A DNA stretch of 64,000 bases from Slackia sp. (GTDB lineage Bacteria > Actinomycetota > Coriobacteriia > Coriobacteriales > Eggerthellaceae), in assembly GCA_030527325.1 (NCBI GenBank), contig JAUNBA010000007.1, positions 49,726-113,725 on the forward strand, written 5' to 3'. Under the pieces are notes generated by a model, which was given only the letters and a program-made list of their open reading frames with translations, was not told the origin of the DNA and did no database searches. Below are positions 1-13,357 of this stretch, one piece after another. The translations under genes were made by a program, and so were the position numbers. The first letter of the stretch is position 1. Every line of letters begins with the position of its first letter.

Positions 1-977
1 CCCGCGCGCACCGTCGTGGCCGCCGACACCGCATCGCCCGGATTCTTTTCAGCGAACACGCTTTCGCCCGTGATGGCCGATTCATCCACCGACGCGGCGC
101 CCTCGAGCACCACCCCGTCCACCGGAACCGCGCACCCCGTCTTCACGACGAGCACATCGCCGCGCGCCACCTCTTCGACGGGCACGTCGCGCTCGCCCTC
201 GGGCGTGCGAAGCAGCGCGGTCTTCGGCGACAGATCCATCAGCGAGGTCACGGCATCGGTCGTCTTGCCCTTGGCGCGGGCCTCGAAATACTTGCCCAAC
301 GTGATAAGCGTCAAAATCATGGCGGCCGACTCGAAATACAGCCCCATCGACGCCTCGGCCGCGGCCGCCACATCGCCCGCTCCCAACGAGAAGCACATGC
401 CGTACAGCGTCCAGACGCCGTATGCCAGCGACGCCGACGACCCCAACGCGATGAGCGAATCCATATTGGGCGCGCCGCGCAGCAGGTTGCCGAACCCGTT
501 GGAGAAATACTTGAAGTTCACGAACACCACGGGAAGCACCAGCAAAAATTGCGTGAACGCGAACGCGAGCGCCCCCGATGGCGCCGCCAGAGCGCCGGGC
601 AAAGGCCAGCCCGCCATATGGCCCATGGACAGGTAACACAGCGCGACGCCGCATACGATGGACACCGCCAGACGCAGCCGCATGCGGCGCTCTTCGGATT
701 CGGCCGTCGCCCGAGACGACGCGCCGGCGCGGACGGCGGCCGTCGAGTGCGCTTCGCGAACCGATGCGCCATACCCCGCATGCTCGATAGCAGCGCAGAC
801 GGCCTCGTTCACGCGGGCGGAATCGATGGCGGCGCCATCGTCGTAGGACAATTCCATGCTGTTCTTCAAAAGGTTCACGGACGCATCCGCTACGCCGTCG
901 ACCCCGCGCGCAGCCTTTTCCACGCGTGCGCTGCATGCAGCGCACGACATGCCCGTGATATCGAAGACCTGTTTCAC
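1..977 (-). CDS. copA: Copper-type P-type ATPase, N-terminal part (cut by window edge)
   Basis: The gene starts at a GTG (977) just after a GGAGGGG ribosome binding site and runs off the left edge, so only about 325 residues are visible. The N-terminus is a heavy-metal-associated domain with GMSCAACS (the GMxCxxC metal site). Several hydrophobic segments follow, and then the actuator domain with DESAITGES (the TGES phosphatase loop). The CPC membrane motif and the DKTG phosphorylation site would lie beyond the edge. Family knowledge: P1B ATPases export Cu(I), sometimes Ag(I), from the cytoplasm. The gene is 63 nt downstream of csoR on the same strand, which supports copper as the substrate and regulation by CsoR. 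The start had to be GTG because the overlapping ATG frame hits TGA at once. Confidence 0.92.
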   Translation of the reverse strand, partial: MKQVFDITGMSCAACSARVEKAARGVDGVADASVNLLKNSMELSYDDGAAIDSARVNEAVCAAIEHAGYGASVREAHSTAAVRAGASSRATAESEERRMRLRLAVSIVCGVALCYLSMGHMAGWPLPGALAAPSGALAFAFTQFLLVLPVVFVNFKYFSNGFGNLLRGAPNMDSLIALGSSASLAYGVWTLYGMCFSLGAGDVAAAAEASMGLYFESAAMILTLITLGKYFEARAKGKTTDAVTSLMDLSPKTALLRTPEGERDVPVEEVARGDVLVVKTGCAVPVDGVVLEGAASVDESAITGESVFAEKNPGDAVSAATTVRA

Positions 978-1040
978 ATACCCCTCCTCGCACACATAGG
1001 ACGCGGCGGGCTGCTCCAGCACACGGCCCGCCGCGCGCTT

Positions 1041-1355
1041 CTACATGAATTTCCTGATGAGACCCATGACCTCGTCGATCGACTCGAGATTTCCCTCGCG
1101 GACCTGCTCGACCACGCAGGTCTCCATATGCTCCTGCAGCAGCATCTCGGCCACGCGGTGGACCGCGGATTGCGCGGCGGCGAGCTGCATCAGCACATCC
1201 CCGCAATAGCGATTGTCGTCGATCATGGCCTTCACGCCGTTAAGCTGGCCGATTGCCCTGTTCAAACGCTTTTGCACATCGGACTGAAGCGCTTCGCCGC
1301 GCGGCGTGCGCTTATGCCTGCACGCCTGGCAGCCCGAAGAATCCATCTCTTCCAT
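1041..1355 (-). CDS. csoR: CsoR-family copper-sensing repressor
   Basis: A 104-residue all-helical DUF156/CsoR protein. The copper ligands of the family can be placed as C51, H76 and C80, giving the C-x24-H-x3-C spacing of the Cu(I)-binding CsoR group. Additional Cys and His near the N-terminus (GCQACRH) are unusual extras. Family knowledge: apo-CsoR represses its own operon and Cu(I) binding releases it from DNA. It is the first gene of a two-gene operon with the P-type ATPase at 977-1, and a palindromic operator lies 43 nt upstream of the start. The related frmR/rcnR group uses other ligand sets, so a copper role is the best reading. Confidence 0.93.
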   Translation of the reverse strand: MEEMDSSGCQACRHKRTPRGEALQSDVQKRLNRAIGQLNGVKAMIDDNRYCGDVLMQLAAAQSAVHRVAEMLLQEHMETCVVEQVREGNLESIDEVMGLIRKFM

Positions 1356-1397
1356 GCCGTTTTCCCCTCTACGACGGCCCCGTTCTTCGGGCCGATT

Positions 1398-1418
1398 ATA
1401 TACCCCTTAGCGGTATAT
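1398..1418 (-). promoter_or_regulatory. Probable CsoR operator upstream of csoR
   Basis: A perfect inverted repeat ATATACC-N7-GGTATAT, whose core TACCCC...GGTA resembles known CsoR sites. It sits 43-63 nt upstream of the csoR start, where it would cover the promoter. Assignment is by similarity and position. Confidence 0.7.
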
Positions 1419-1529
1419 GCAAGCAGCAGCCCATCCGCGGCGAAACGCCGATGAGCCCGCACGTAGCCGACACGACCGAAGCGAGCACGCCCTGATGCGG
1501 CCGAAGCAATACGGGCCAGGACGCGAAAA

Positions 1530-1582
1530 GGCCCGCCGCGGCATACGCCGCGACGGGCCGAAAAGCCGTTCTTTTCCGGCTT
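1530..1582 (-). terminator. Tandem hairpins ending the heat-shock operon
   Basis: Read on the minus strand after the clpB stop (1604), there is a small hairpin (arms 1563-1568 and 1577-1582). It is followed by a strong GC hairpin (1530-1559, one internal mismatch) and then TTTTC. This fits a rho-independent terminator. Confidence 0.65.
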
Positions 1583-1603
1583 CTTTACAACAGAGGCTCC
1601 GTC

Positions 1604-4288
<2,685 letters not shown>

Positions 4289-4346
4289 AATGCGTCTCCT
4301 TTCTCGGGAGTCCGGCGAAACCGTATGTCGTAAGACACACGGACGA

Positions 4347-4742
4347 TCAACGCTCGTCGGAGGGACGGTACGGCGAAGAGAGCAGCCTGGACTCGGGCAG
4401 CATGAGCGCGGTCACGTTCTCGCGCGTTTCCAGCTCGTGCACGCGATCGGCGAGGCGGCGCACCTTCTTGTGAAGATCGTCGATTTCCTCGTCGCGCTCT
4501 TCCAAGCGGCCCTTCAGATCGAGGATGCGTATGACGCCCGCCAGGTTGATGCCTTCGCTCGTAAGCTCGTTGATCAGCTCGAGGCGCTCGATGTCGGCCT
4601 GCGAGTACATACGCGTGTTGCCGCGCGTACGCTGAGGCGTGACCAGGCCCTTCTGCTCGTATATGCGCAGCGTCTGAGGATGCACGCCGGCCAGCTGGGC
4701 GGCGACGCCGATCATGTAGAGCGGTCGATCCCTATCGGTCAT
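4347..4742 (-). CDS. hspR: HspR heat-shock repressor (MerR family)
   Basis: 131 residues from the ATG at 4742, which has GGAGG 9 nt upstream. An upstream in-frame ATG at 4793 is not used because it would lie inside dnaJ and has no ribosome site. The N-terminus is a MerR winged helix (PLYMIGVAAQLAGVHPQTLR, then a GN-RMYS recognition region). A coiled coil of charged heptads follows. Family knowledge: actinobacterial HspR, with DnaK as co-repressor, shuts off the dnaK operon by binding HAIR inverted repeats. It sits 13 nt after dnaJ and before clpB, the classic order. An HspR-like inverted repeat overlaps the dnaK promoter at 8703-8721. Confidence 0.93.
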   Translation of the reverse strand: MTDRDRPLYMIGVAAQLAGVHPQTLRIYEQKGLVTPQRTRGNTRMYSQADIERLELINELTSEGINLAGVIRILDLKGRLEERDEEIDDLHKKVRRLADRVHELETRENVTALMLPESRLLSSPYRPSDER

Positions 4743-4755
4743 GACACTCGCCTCC

Positions 4756-5727
4756 TTACTGCGCCAGACCGGCGCGCACATCGTAGCCGTCATGCTCGCA
4801 CGCCGCCTGGAAATCGATCATGGCCTGCTCTTGCGCAGGCGTCATGGACTGGGGAATGTCCACATGCAGCGTGATGCGCAGCGCGCCGCGGGGGCCGCCT
4901 TTCACATCGGGAGCGCCCTTGCCCGCCACGCGCAACTGCACGCCCTCCTGCGAACCCGCCGGAACCTTGATACGGATCTTCGTGCCGTCGGGAGCGGGGA
5001 CCACAACGCTGGCGCCCAGCGCCGCTTCCGACACGGTGACGGGCACCGTCATCAGCACGTCGGCACCGTCGCGCGAGAACACGGGGTGCTCGATGATGCG
5101 CGTGGTGACCAGCAAGTCTCCGTTGGCTCCGCCGTCGACGCCTGCGGCGCCTTTGCCGCGGAAGCGGACACGTCCGCCGTCGACCGCGCCTGCGGGGACT
5201 TTCACCTCGAGCGTTTCCGCCGCCGCGGCGCCAGGCGTCTTCACGCTGACCTTTTTCACCGTGCCGGCGAACGCCTCGTCGAAAGTCACGTTGAGGGTCA
5301 CGTTCATGTCGCGGCCCTTGCGAGGACGCGGCGGACGCTGCCCGCCGAAGCCCGACCCGCCGAAACCGCCGCCGAAGATGTCGCCTATATCCCAGTTGCT
5401 GCCGAACGCGCCTTCGCCGCGGCGGATGCTTTCCAGGATGTCGGCCCAGCTGCCGCTGCCGGCGAACGGGTTCTGGCCGCCCGCCGCGCCGCCCCATCCG
5501 TACGGGATGCGCTGGGCGTCGGCCGTGCCGTACTGGTCGTAGAGCTTGCGCTTCTTCTCGTCGCCGAGCACTTCGTAGGCTTCGTTGATTTCCTTGAATT
5601 TGGCCTCGTCGCCGCCCGCGTCGGGATGATGCGTGCGCGCGAGCTTGCGATATGCCTTCTTGATCTCTTCGGCGGTGGCGCTTTTGGACACGCCGAGCGT
5701 CTTGTAGTAATCAGGTGTTGCCGCCAT
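4756..5727 (-). CDS. dnaJ: DnaJ-type co-chaperone without zinc fingers
   Basis: 323 residues. The J domain is at residues 5-70 with the HPD motif (THHPDAGG), followed by a Gly/Phe-rich linker (residues about 75-135, many GFGG units). Two beta-rich client-binding domains complete the protein. The four CxxCxGxG zinc-finger repeats of classical DnaJ are absent, which makes this a class II (CbpA-like, DnaJ2) protein even though it occupies the dnaJ position of the operon. It should stimulate DnaK ATPase activity and deliver substrates. It is 13 nt upstream of hspR. A 195-nt gap to grpE holds GC hairpins (for example 5781-5805) that may tune expression between genes. Confidence 0.93.
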   Translation of the reverse strand: MAATPDYYKTLGVSKSATAEEIKKAYRKLARTHHPDAGGDEAKFKEINEAYEVLGDEKKRKLYDQYGTADAQRIPYGWGGAAGGQNPFAGSGSWADILESIRRGEGAFGSNWDIGDIFGGGFGGSGFGGQRPPRPRKGRDMNVTLNVTFDEAFAGTVKKVSVKTPGAAAAETLEVKVPAGAVDGGRVRFRGKGAAGVDGGANGDLLVTTRIIEHPVFSRDGADVLMTVPVTVSEAALGASVVVPAPDGTKIRIKVPAGSQEGVQLRVAGKGAPDVKGGPRGALRITLHVDIPQSMTPAQEQAMIDFQAACEHDGYDVRAGLAQ

Positions 5728-5922
5728 GACCTGCCACCTTCCTTTCTATCGGGAGGCCGCGACGAGGCGGCCTCTACAGCGAAGGCGGACTTGAAGCCCG
5801 CCTTCGCAACCAACTCGATCTTTCGCCCCTCGCCGCATGAAGCGGAAAGGGTGTACGCCTATGCCGCGAAACGCGGAGGCCTGCATGCCCGAAGCCGGCG
5901 GCCGCGGACCTGCGCTGCGGAC

Positions 5923-6579
5923 TTACGCCGAGGGTTCCTCTTCGCGCTTCGGTCCGCCGGTGGAAATGGTGACCATGGCGGGACGCAGCACCTTCTTGCC
6001 CAGGCGGTAGCCCTTCTGGTAGACCTGCGCCACCGTCTCGTCGGGCATATCCGCGTTTTCGACCGTTGCCACGGCCTGGTGCTCGAGCGCGTCGAACGCC
6101 TGGCCCTGCGGGTCGATGGCCTCAAGACCGTGCTTGGCGAACACCTGCCCGATCTTCGTGCTGATGGCCTTTACGCCATCGAGCAGGCCCTCTTCACCGT
6201 TTTGCTCGGCATGGGCGATGGCGCGCTCGAAATCGTCCAGCACGGGCAGCACATCCTGCATGACCTTCTCGGCAGCGCGGATCTTCATATCCGCCGCTTC
6301 CTCGGCCGTGCGCTTGCGGTAGTTGTCCCACTCGGCCTGCAGGCGCAGATAACGGTCCTTCATGGCCGCCGCCTCGGCCTCGGCGGCCGCGATGCGCTCG
6401 GCCTCGGCCACGACGGCCTGCGCCTCCTGCTCGATATCGGCGGCCGCCTCGCCGTCCGCGTCCTGCTGCTCTTCGGCGCAGGGCGCGGCGGCTTCGGCTT
6501 CGACGGCTTCGTCCTCAAGCCCCTCGATGGGAATCTCGCGAGCTTCGCGCTCGTCGGCGTTCTTCTCGTCGGCTGCCAT
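5923..6579 (-). CDS. grpE: GrpE nucleotide exchange factor
   Basis: 218 residues. A long acidic, Ala/Glu-rich N-terminal tail and coiled coil (residues 1-90) precede the GrpE core with DRYLRLQAEWDNYRKRT. The C-terminal beta domain contains GYRLGKKVLRPAMV, the family signature. Family knowledge: GrpE releases ADP from DnaK and acts as a thermosensor. Its start lies 2 nt after the dnaK stop, so the two are translationally coupled. Confidence 0.97.
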   Translation of the reverse strand: MAADEKNADEREAREIPIEGLEDEAVEAEAAAPCAEEQQDADGEAAADIEQEAQAVVAEAERIAAAEAEAAAMKDRYLRLQAEWDNYRKRTAEEAADMKIRAAEKVMQDVLPVLDDFERAIAHAEQNGEEGLLDGVKAISTKIGQVFAKHGLEAIDPQGQAFDALEHQAVATVENADMPDETVAQVYQKGYRLGKKVLRPAMVTISTGGPKREEEPSA

Positions 6580-6581
6580 GA

Positions 6582-8498
<1,917 letters not shown>

Positions 8499-8680
8499 AT
8501 GTATCAGTCCTCCCTTTCGTGCGAAACCGCCCGGCGAAACGATGTGCGCCGCGGCGGCCGCGTGGCGGTTGCCCGCCGACTGTTGTTACCTTGGTGAAGG
8601 CATCGTGCCGCGAACCGTGCGCGACGCGCGATCCGAAGCCCGAACCGTACCGGGGGCCGTGCCCTTTCGGTACGATTCGC

Positions 8681-8721
8681 AATATAAAATCTCAGTGTGT
8701 CATTGTCAACTTATATGACAA
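8681..8721 (-). promoter_or_regulatory. dnaK promoter with overlapping HspR-like operator
   Basis: On the minus strand there is a TTGACA -35 (8704-8709), a 17-nt spacer and a TATATT -10 (8681-8686), a near-consensus sigmaA promoter. An inverted repeat TTGTCA-N7-TGACAA (8703-8721) overlaps the -35. The arm length and 7-nt spacer equal those of the actinobacterial HAIR element (CTTGAGT-N7-ACTCAAG), but the arm bases differ. HspR binding is therefore inferred from position and architecture. Confidence 0.75.
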
Positions 8722-8780
8722 GATATTTTTCATGTTACCTAATCGTCATGTTGAGCGGTTATATCAACGCCCCTAACGCA

Positions 8781-8808
8781 CGAAAGCGCCTGAAGACAGG
8801 CGCTTTCG
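8781..8808. other. 12-bp perfect hairpin downstream of the phosphatase gene
   Basis: Arms 8781-8792 and 8797-8808 with loop AAGA. It lies between the phosphatase stop (8833) and the dnaK promoter. The A/T run sits on the upstream side for minus-strand transcription, so it is not a textbook intrinsic terminator. It may still insulate the dnaK promoter region. Confidence 0.45.
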
Positions 8809-8832
8809 AAAAAGAACGGCATACGCGCAGCG

Positions 8833-9603
8833 TTAGATCCCCGCTGTCCAGTTCGCGGGTTCTCCGCGCGATGCGTGCAGCTCCCGCAGGAACGTCTCAA
8901 GGTATTCGGCGCGCGCCTCGAACATGGCGGCGAGCACCTCCACCGCCTCGGGCGGCATGAATCCTGCGTAATGGGCGAGGTCGCGCCTGTTCATAGACGC
9001 GTTGCATGCATTGGTCCGCAGATAATCCTCGCGCACGGCCTCGTACGGGACGCCGCAGGCGAGCTGCACCACCGCGCACGTCACGCCCGCGCGGTCTTTG
9101 CCGTTGGCACAATGCACGAGCGCGGGACGGCCTTCGGCCACGATGGACGAGGCGATCGCGCACACCGCGTCGGCATGATCGGCCATCACGCCGTAAAGGA
9201 ACCGCATGCGCTCGCCTGGCAGGCCGTAAGCCGCTTTCACGTGGCGCGCCTTGGTGCGCTGGGTGCGCTCGGCGTCGTCCTGCAGATCGACCGGGCAGAC
9301 GCGCATGTCGAAAGACGCACAGGCCGAAGGCGCGGGATTATCGGCGCGCTCGGCCGCTTTGCGCAGGTCGTAAACGACCTCGATGCCCAAGGCGTGCAGC
9401 GCCGCGGCATCGCGCTCGTCGGCATCGGTCAGCGCGCGCGAACGGAACAGCACAGGACGCCCGTCGCGCCCGTCGAGGCCCGCGCACGCGCGCAGGCCGA
9501 ATTTCTCATAGAGCCCGCAGGCATCTTCGGCAATCACAGCCACACTCCGTCTATTTCCCGGCGAGACATCCGCCGCAACCGCCCCGCATCTACGAGCGGG
9601 CAT
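8833..9603 (-). CDS. Tyrosine/dual-specificity protein phosphatase
   Basis: 256 residues from the ATG at 9603. The active-site P-loop HCANGKDRAG is clear (C165, R171 of the HCx5R signature). Upstream, RSRALTDADERDAAALHALGIEVVYDLR matches the Y_phosphatase3/PtpB-like family. Family knowledge: these enzymes remove phosphate from Tyr (sometimes phosphoinositides) through a Cys intermediate. The gene overlaps the end of the upstream LuxR regulator by 14 nt, so they are likely co-transcribed. A later GTG (about 20 codons in) with GGAG in front is an alternative start, because the first residues are not family-like. No signal peptide is seen, so a cytoplasmic location is likely. Its target is unknown. 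Confidence 0.85.
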   Translation of the reverse strand: MPARRCGAVAADVSPGNRRSVAVIAEDACGLYEKFGLRACAGLDGRDGRPVLFRSRALTDADERDAAALHALGIEVVYDLRKAAERADNPAPSACASFDMRVCPVDLQDDAERTQRTKARHVKAAYGLPGERMRFLYGVMADHADAVCAIASSIVAEGRPALVHCANGKDRAGVTCAVVQLACGVPYEAVREDYLRTNACNASMNRRDLAHYAGFMPPEAVEVLAAMFEARAEYLETFLRELHASRGEPANWTAGI

Positions 9604-11176
9604 TTCCGTTCTGCCCCAGCAGCAACGCCATCATCTCCTGGCGATCGTGCACGTCGAGCTTCGCGTAGATATGGGCGACGTGCGTCTTCACCGTGTTGCC
9701 GGAGAGCACCAAGTCCTCCTGAATGCCCGCACGGGTGCGGCCGCGCGCCATGCAGGCGAACACCTCGCGCTCGCGCGGAGACAGACCGTAGCGGTCGGCA
9801 ACCTCCTCGCAGCGCTTCGCGATCAGCGCATGCAAGCGCTCGGTGGAATCAGGCGCGGCGGTGCCGTCCGCCGGCGCCTCGGCCGCAGGCACGGACGAAC
9901 CCGGCCTTTCGTCAGCAGCATCCGCCACGACGCGCGAAGACGCCGATGCCTCAGGACGGCGCCAATTCACCCGCATGGCGAACACCACCACGGCGTAGGC
10001 GGCAAGCAGCACCAGCGTGGTGTCGATCACGGTGGCGCGGCTCATAAGCACCACCCAGGCGATGGAAACGGCGGCGTACACCGCGCACGCGAACCCGACG
10101 ACGCGATACGACGGCACATCGAGCACGTCGAGCGCGGCGATGACCACGCACCAGAACAGCAGATGGGCGAAAAGCTCGTCGAGCTGCACGACGATGCTGA
10201 GCACCGTGGCCGTCGCGCTTCCCTCTTCGGCCTGCAACGCCATGGCGAACATGCCGGCAAGCGTGGCGAGAATGGCAGGCTGGAAGCGCAGCGACACCGG
10301 GCGTTCCTGCACGCCGATCAAGGCGAACCGCGCGAACAGCGCCAAGCAGACTCCCGCAAGCGCAAGGCTTACGACCCAGGCGATGGAATCGGACAGGCCC
10401 GTATGCGTATCGCCCCACATACCAAGAAAGCTCATGGCCCGCACCACGGCGAGCAGGATGGCCGACACCGCCACGACCACCATCAGATCGCGTTTCTCGG
10501 CGCGATCCATCGCGACCGCGCGCGGACGGCTGTGGATGCCGAACTCGGTATGCACGTGCGTGCCGTGCGCCGCAAGGCCTGGATCGACCCACGGATTGCG
10601 CTCGACCTGGCGCAAAGCCGCCGCACGCGCGGCCTCGAACACGAGCGCCGACACGATGGGCAGCACGACGGCCACCGCCACTTGCGCATCGGAGTCGAGC
10701 GGCGCGCCGAAGGCTTCCAGCAGCACCAGCTTGACGAACAGCGCGCCGACGATGCTCCACACGGCGCACGAGAACAGCTGCGTGCGGGCAAGCAGAAGGT
10801 TGTAGCGGGCGACGAGCCAGAAATAACCCACGCCCGAAACGCACAGGCCGAACGCCGCCAGCGAGGCGCAGTCGAACAGATCCTGCCGGTAAGCCAGCGC
10901 GAAACACGCCGTTCCGGCGGACGCCACCAGCGGCAGCACCGTGACGAACACCTTGTTGCCGCGGCGCATGCCGTGGGGAAACGCGACGAAAAGAAGGCTG
11001 ACGACCAGGATGCCCGCCAAAAAGAACGTGCGGGGATTGGTCCAATCCTGCATGCCGTCCGATGCGGGCATGAAGCCCATCGTATGCCCCATCAACGTGC
11101 ACCACACCAGATTCAAGCAAGACCCGAGCGCGCAGAGCGCGACGCACGCGTTCGGCTTCGCTTTGAAAACGCCCAT
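9590..11176 (-). CDS. Membrane-anchored LuxR-type regulator (1)
   Basis: 528 residues from the ATG at 11176, which has AAGGGGG 6 nt upstream. Roughly the first 400 residues are hydrophobic segments (about 12 predicted membrane helices) with no known enzyme motif. A Ser/Ala-rich linker follows, and the last 65 residues are a LuxR/FixJ helix-turn-helix (LSPREREVFACMARGRTRAG, then NTVKTHVAHIYAKL). This architecture is typical of Eggerthellaceae and seems to link a membrane signal to DNA binding. It is divergent from the cytochrome/molybdopterin gene at 11552, which it probably controls. The open frame continues far upstream only because of GC bias. Confidence 0.88.
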   Translation of the reverse strand: MGVFKAKPNACVALCALGSCLNLVWCTLMGHTMGFMPASDGMQDWTNPRTFFLAGILVVSLLFVAFPHGMRRGNKVFVTVLPLVASAGTACFALAYRQDLFDCASLAAFGLCVSGVGYFWLVARYNLLLARTQLFSCAVWSIVGALFVKLVLLEAFGAPLDSDAQVAVAVVLPIVSALVFEAARAAALRQVERNPWVDPGLAAHGTHVHTEFGIHSRPRAVAMDRAEKRDLMVVVAVSAILLAVVRAMSFLGMWGDTHTGLSDSIAWVVSLALAGVCLALFARFALIGVQERPVSLRFQPAILATLAGMFAMALQAEEGSATATVLSIVVQLDELFAHLLFWCVVIAALDVLDVPSYRVVGFACAVYAAVSIAWVVLMSRATVIDTTLVLLAAYAVVVFAMRVNWRRPEASASSRVVADAADERPGSSVPAAEAPADGTAAPDSTERLHALIAKRCEEVADRYGLSPREREVFACMARGRTRAGIQEDLVLSGNTVKTHVAHIYAKLDVHDRQEMMALLLGQNGNARS

Positions 11177-11271
11177 GCGCACCCCCTTGCTTCCCCTCGC
11201 GGCGTAAGACGTTTCCCTCGATTCTATCCCAACACGGCCGCAAAACGGCAACGAAGGGCGCGCGACGAATG

Positions 11272-11322
11272 CTTCTTTCGGATGAAAAAGCGCCCGATCC
11301 GCACGCTCACCCTTATGGGTGA
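11272..11322. promoter_or_regulatory. Candidate regulator sites in the 375-nt divergent promoter region
   Basis: The gap between regulator 1 (start 11176) and the cytochrome gene (start 11552) holds a perfect palindrome TCACCC-TTAT-GGGTGA (11307-11322). It also holds CTTCTTTCGGATGAAAA (11272-11288), similar to sequences upstream of the other two LuxR genes in the window. Binding by the LuxR protein is inferred only. Confidence 0.4.
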
Positions 11323-11551
11323 TGCCGATGACCTGGGTTTTTAGAAAATCGTATTTCGCGGCGATACCGCACGGACGCCCCGGCGCCCTACGATGGCAGC
11401 CATACGCGCGCGACGCATAACAGGCGGGCCCTCCGACACTCCGCCTTTTAGGCCTTGCGCGCGTTTTCGTCTTGCGGACGAGGGAAGGAGGAAGCAAGCG
11501 ACACCGACCGGGCGGAAAGGCCGTCCGGCACACACGACACGAGGGGGACTT

Positions 11552-13348
11552 ATGTCTATCAAGAGCAGGATCGCAATCGCCACCGTCGGCGTGGCGTGCG
11601 CGTTTTGCTGCATGGCGGGATGCGCTCCGCAGCAGCAGGAAACCGAGCAGGCGCCCGAAGCGCAGACCGAACAAAGCGCGACGACCGAAGAAGAGGCCGT
11701 GACGCCCGAGCAGCAGAAGGTCATCGACGGCGAAGAGGGCATCACCAACGCCGACATCAACGAAGACGCCTATCCCGGCAAGGAATACCTGGACGGCCTC
11801 TACGACCGATGGGAGGCCATCGGCGAAGAGCATGCGCCCGAAATCCGCACCCTGCCCAACGGCCAGATGGTGCAGCGCACGCCGACCGAATACGAAGTCA
11901 ATCCGGACGCATGGCAGATCCAGGCCGGTTCCAATTCCTATAACACCTACTGGCTCGGCGCCGACGACCGCGGTTGCGAATCGTGCCACGCCGATCTGGA
12001 CGCGCTGCTGAAGAACCTTCCCTACGAGCATCCCGTGGCCTGGAACGAAACGCTCGACAACGAGACCACGCTCCAGCAGTGCCTGTTCTGCCACTCCTAC
12101 GCTCCCGGCTACATCGCCAAGCAGTACGAGTTCGGCACGCTCATGCACGGCATCCACTACGCGGGTCCCGGCAAGGGCAAGTTCGACGGCGAATACGAAG
12201 GCAACTGCATGTCCTGCCACAACGCCACCGAGAACGGCCAGAACATGGAGCTGTGGGACCTCACCAAGTACGACCGCCTGTGGGGCATCAACAAGGTCGA
12301 AAACGTCCAGGGCGACTTCGCCGTCGAGCAGGAGACCGTCCATAGCCAAGACGAGGTGTTCTCCTACGACTGGATGCACGCCTACTACGACAACATGCGC
12401 CATGGCGCAGGCGTCAACGGCCTGAACCTCGAAATGCCCCAGAGCCTGTTCGACAACTGGGAGATCACCATCGAGGGCAACGTGCCCGCGCCCTACACCG
12501 CCAAGCTTCCCGACTTGATCGCCGAGGCCGAGGCCGAAGGCGTCATCGTGACCAAGGCCTCCAAGATGGTCTGCGACTGGAACCCGGTCGGCGGCGGCGG
12601 CGTGACCAACACCGAAGTCACCGGCATCCCGGTGAGCTGGCTGGTCGAGAAGGCCGGCGGATACCTGGACGACACCACCGGCGTGCGCGTGCTGCGCGCC
12701 GACGGCAGCTCCAAGCGCGCCTTCCCGAAAGACAAGCTGGATGACAACGAGGCGCTGCTCGTGTACAAGATCGGCGGCGAATACCTCGACGCCACGCGCG
12801 GCTATCCTTGCACCAACTGGGTCGAAGGCGTCGACGCCCAGATCAACTCCAAGCAGGTCGCAAGCTACAAGGTGACCAACGAAGACATCGACTACACCGA
12901 CAAGTGGGCAGGCAATCCCAACGCCTGGCATAACGAAAACGGCGACGAGATGAACAAGCCCAACGCCACCATCCTGGGCGTGCCCGACGGCCTGATCATC
13001 CAGAACGGCCAGCCCTTCACCTTCAACGGCTACGTCGACGCCTACGACCAGAAGATCGCCAGCATGGAGTTCTCCATGGACGGCGGCGAGACCTGGACCA
13101 AGTACGACCTGCCCGAGACCGACGTGAACAAGATGGTCTGGTGGAACTTCACCTGGACGCCCGAGAAGGAAGGCGCCTACTGCCTGACCGTCCGCGCGAC
13201 CACCGAAACGGGCCAGGTCAGCTTCGAGACCCAGACGGTCATGATCAACGCTAAGGACGTCATGCCCACGCCTGAACAGACCACCGTCCTGGAAACCGCG
13301 AGCCTCGTGCCCGCCAAATCCGCAGCAACCGCCGAAGAAGAGAAATAG
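11552..13348 (+). CDS. Triheme lipoprotein fused to a sulfite-oxidase-like molybdopterin domain (1)
   Basis: 598 residues from the ATG at 11552 after GAGGGGG. A lipoprotein signal with lipobox MAGC puts C24 on the outer face of the membrane. Three CxxCH heme sites follow (C142, C177, C219), then extra His residues that could be axial ligands. The C-terminal half resembles the sulfite oxidase family. It starts near WEITIEGNVPAPYTAKLPDL, with a Cys (SKMVCDWNPVGGGG) where the molybdenum-ligating Cys is expected. It ends in an Ig-like dimerisation domain (FSMDGGETW). Its substrate is unknown; it likely passes electrons between the hemes and a Mo site. It is 10 nt upstream of a second sulfite-oxidase-like gene and paralogous to 19676-18033. 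Confidence 0.85.
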   Translation: MSIKSRIAIATVGVACAFCCMAGCAPQQQETEQAPEAQTEQSATTEEEAVTPEQQKVIDGEEGITNADINEDAYPGKEYLDGLYDRWEAIGEEHAPEIRTLPNGQMVQRTPTEYEVNPDAWQIQAGSNSYNTYWLGADDRGCESCHADLDALLKNLPYEHPVAWNETLDNETTLQQCLFCHSYAPGYIAKQYEFGTLMHGIHYAGPGKGKFDGEYEGNCMSCHNATENGQNMELWDLTKYDRLWGINKVENVQGDFAVEQETVHSQDEVFSYDWMHAYYDNMRHGAGVNGLNLEMPQSLFDNWEITIEGNVPAPYTAKLPDLIAEAEAEGVIVTKASKMVCDWNPVGGGGVTNTEVTGIPVSWLVEKAGGYLDDTTGVRVLRADGSSKRAFPKDKLDDNEALLVYKIGGEYLDATRGYPCTNWVEGVDAQINSKQVASYKVTNEDIDYTDKWAGNPNAWHNENGDEMNKPNATILGVPDGLIIQNGQPFTFNGYVDAYDQKIASMEFSMDGGETWTKYDLPETDVNKMVWWNFTWTPEKEGAYCLTVRATTETGQVSFETQTVMINAKDVMPTPEQTTVLETASLVPAKSAATAEEEK

Positions 13349-13357
13349 GAGGGCGCG

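Noticed and set aside
4289..4346. TGTCGTAAGACA palindrome before clpB as an HspR site
   Set aside because: It does not have the 7-nt spacer or arm sequence seen at dnaK, and no promoter accompanies it. clpB is more simply read from the dnaK operon.
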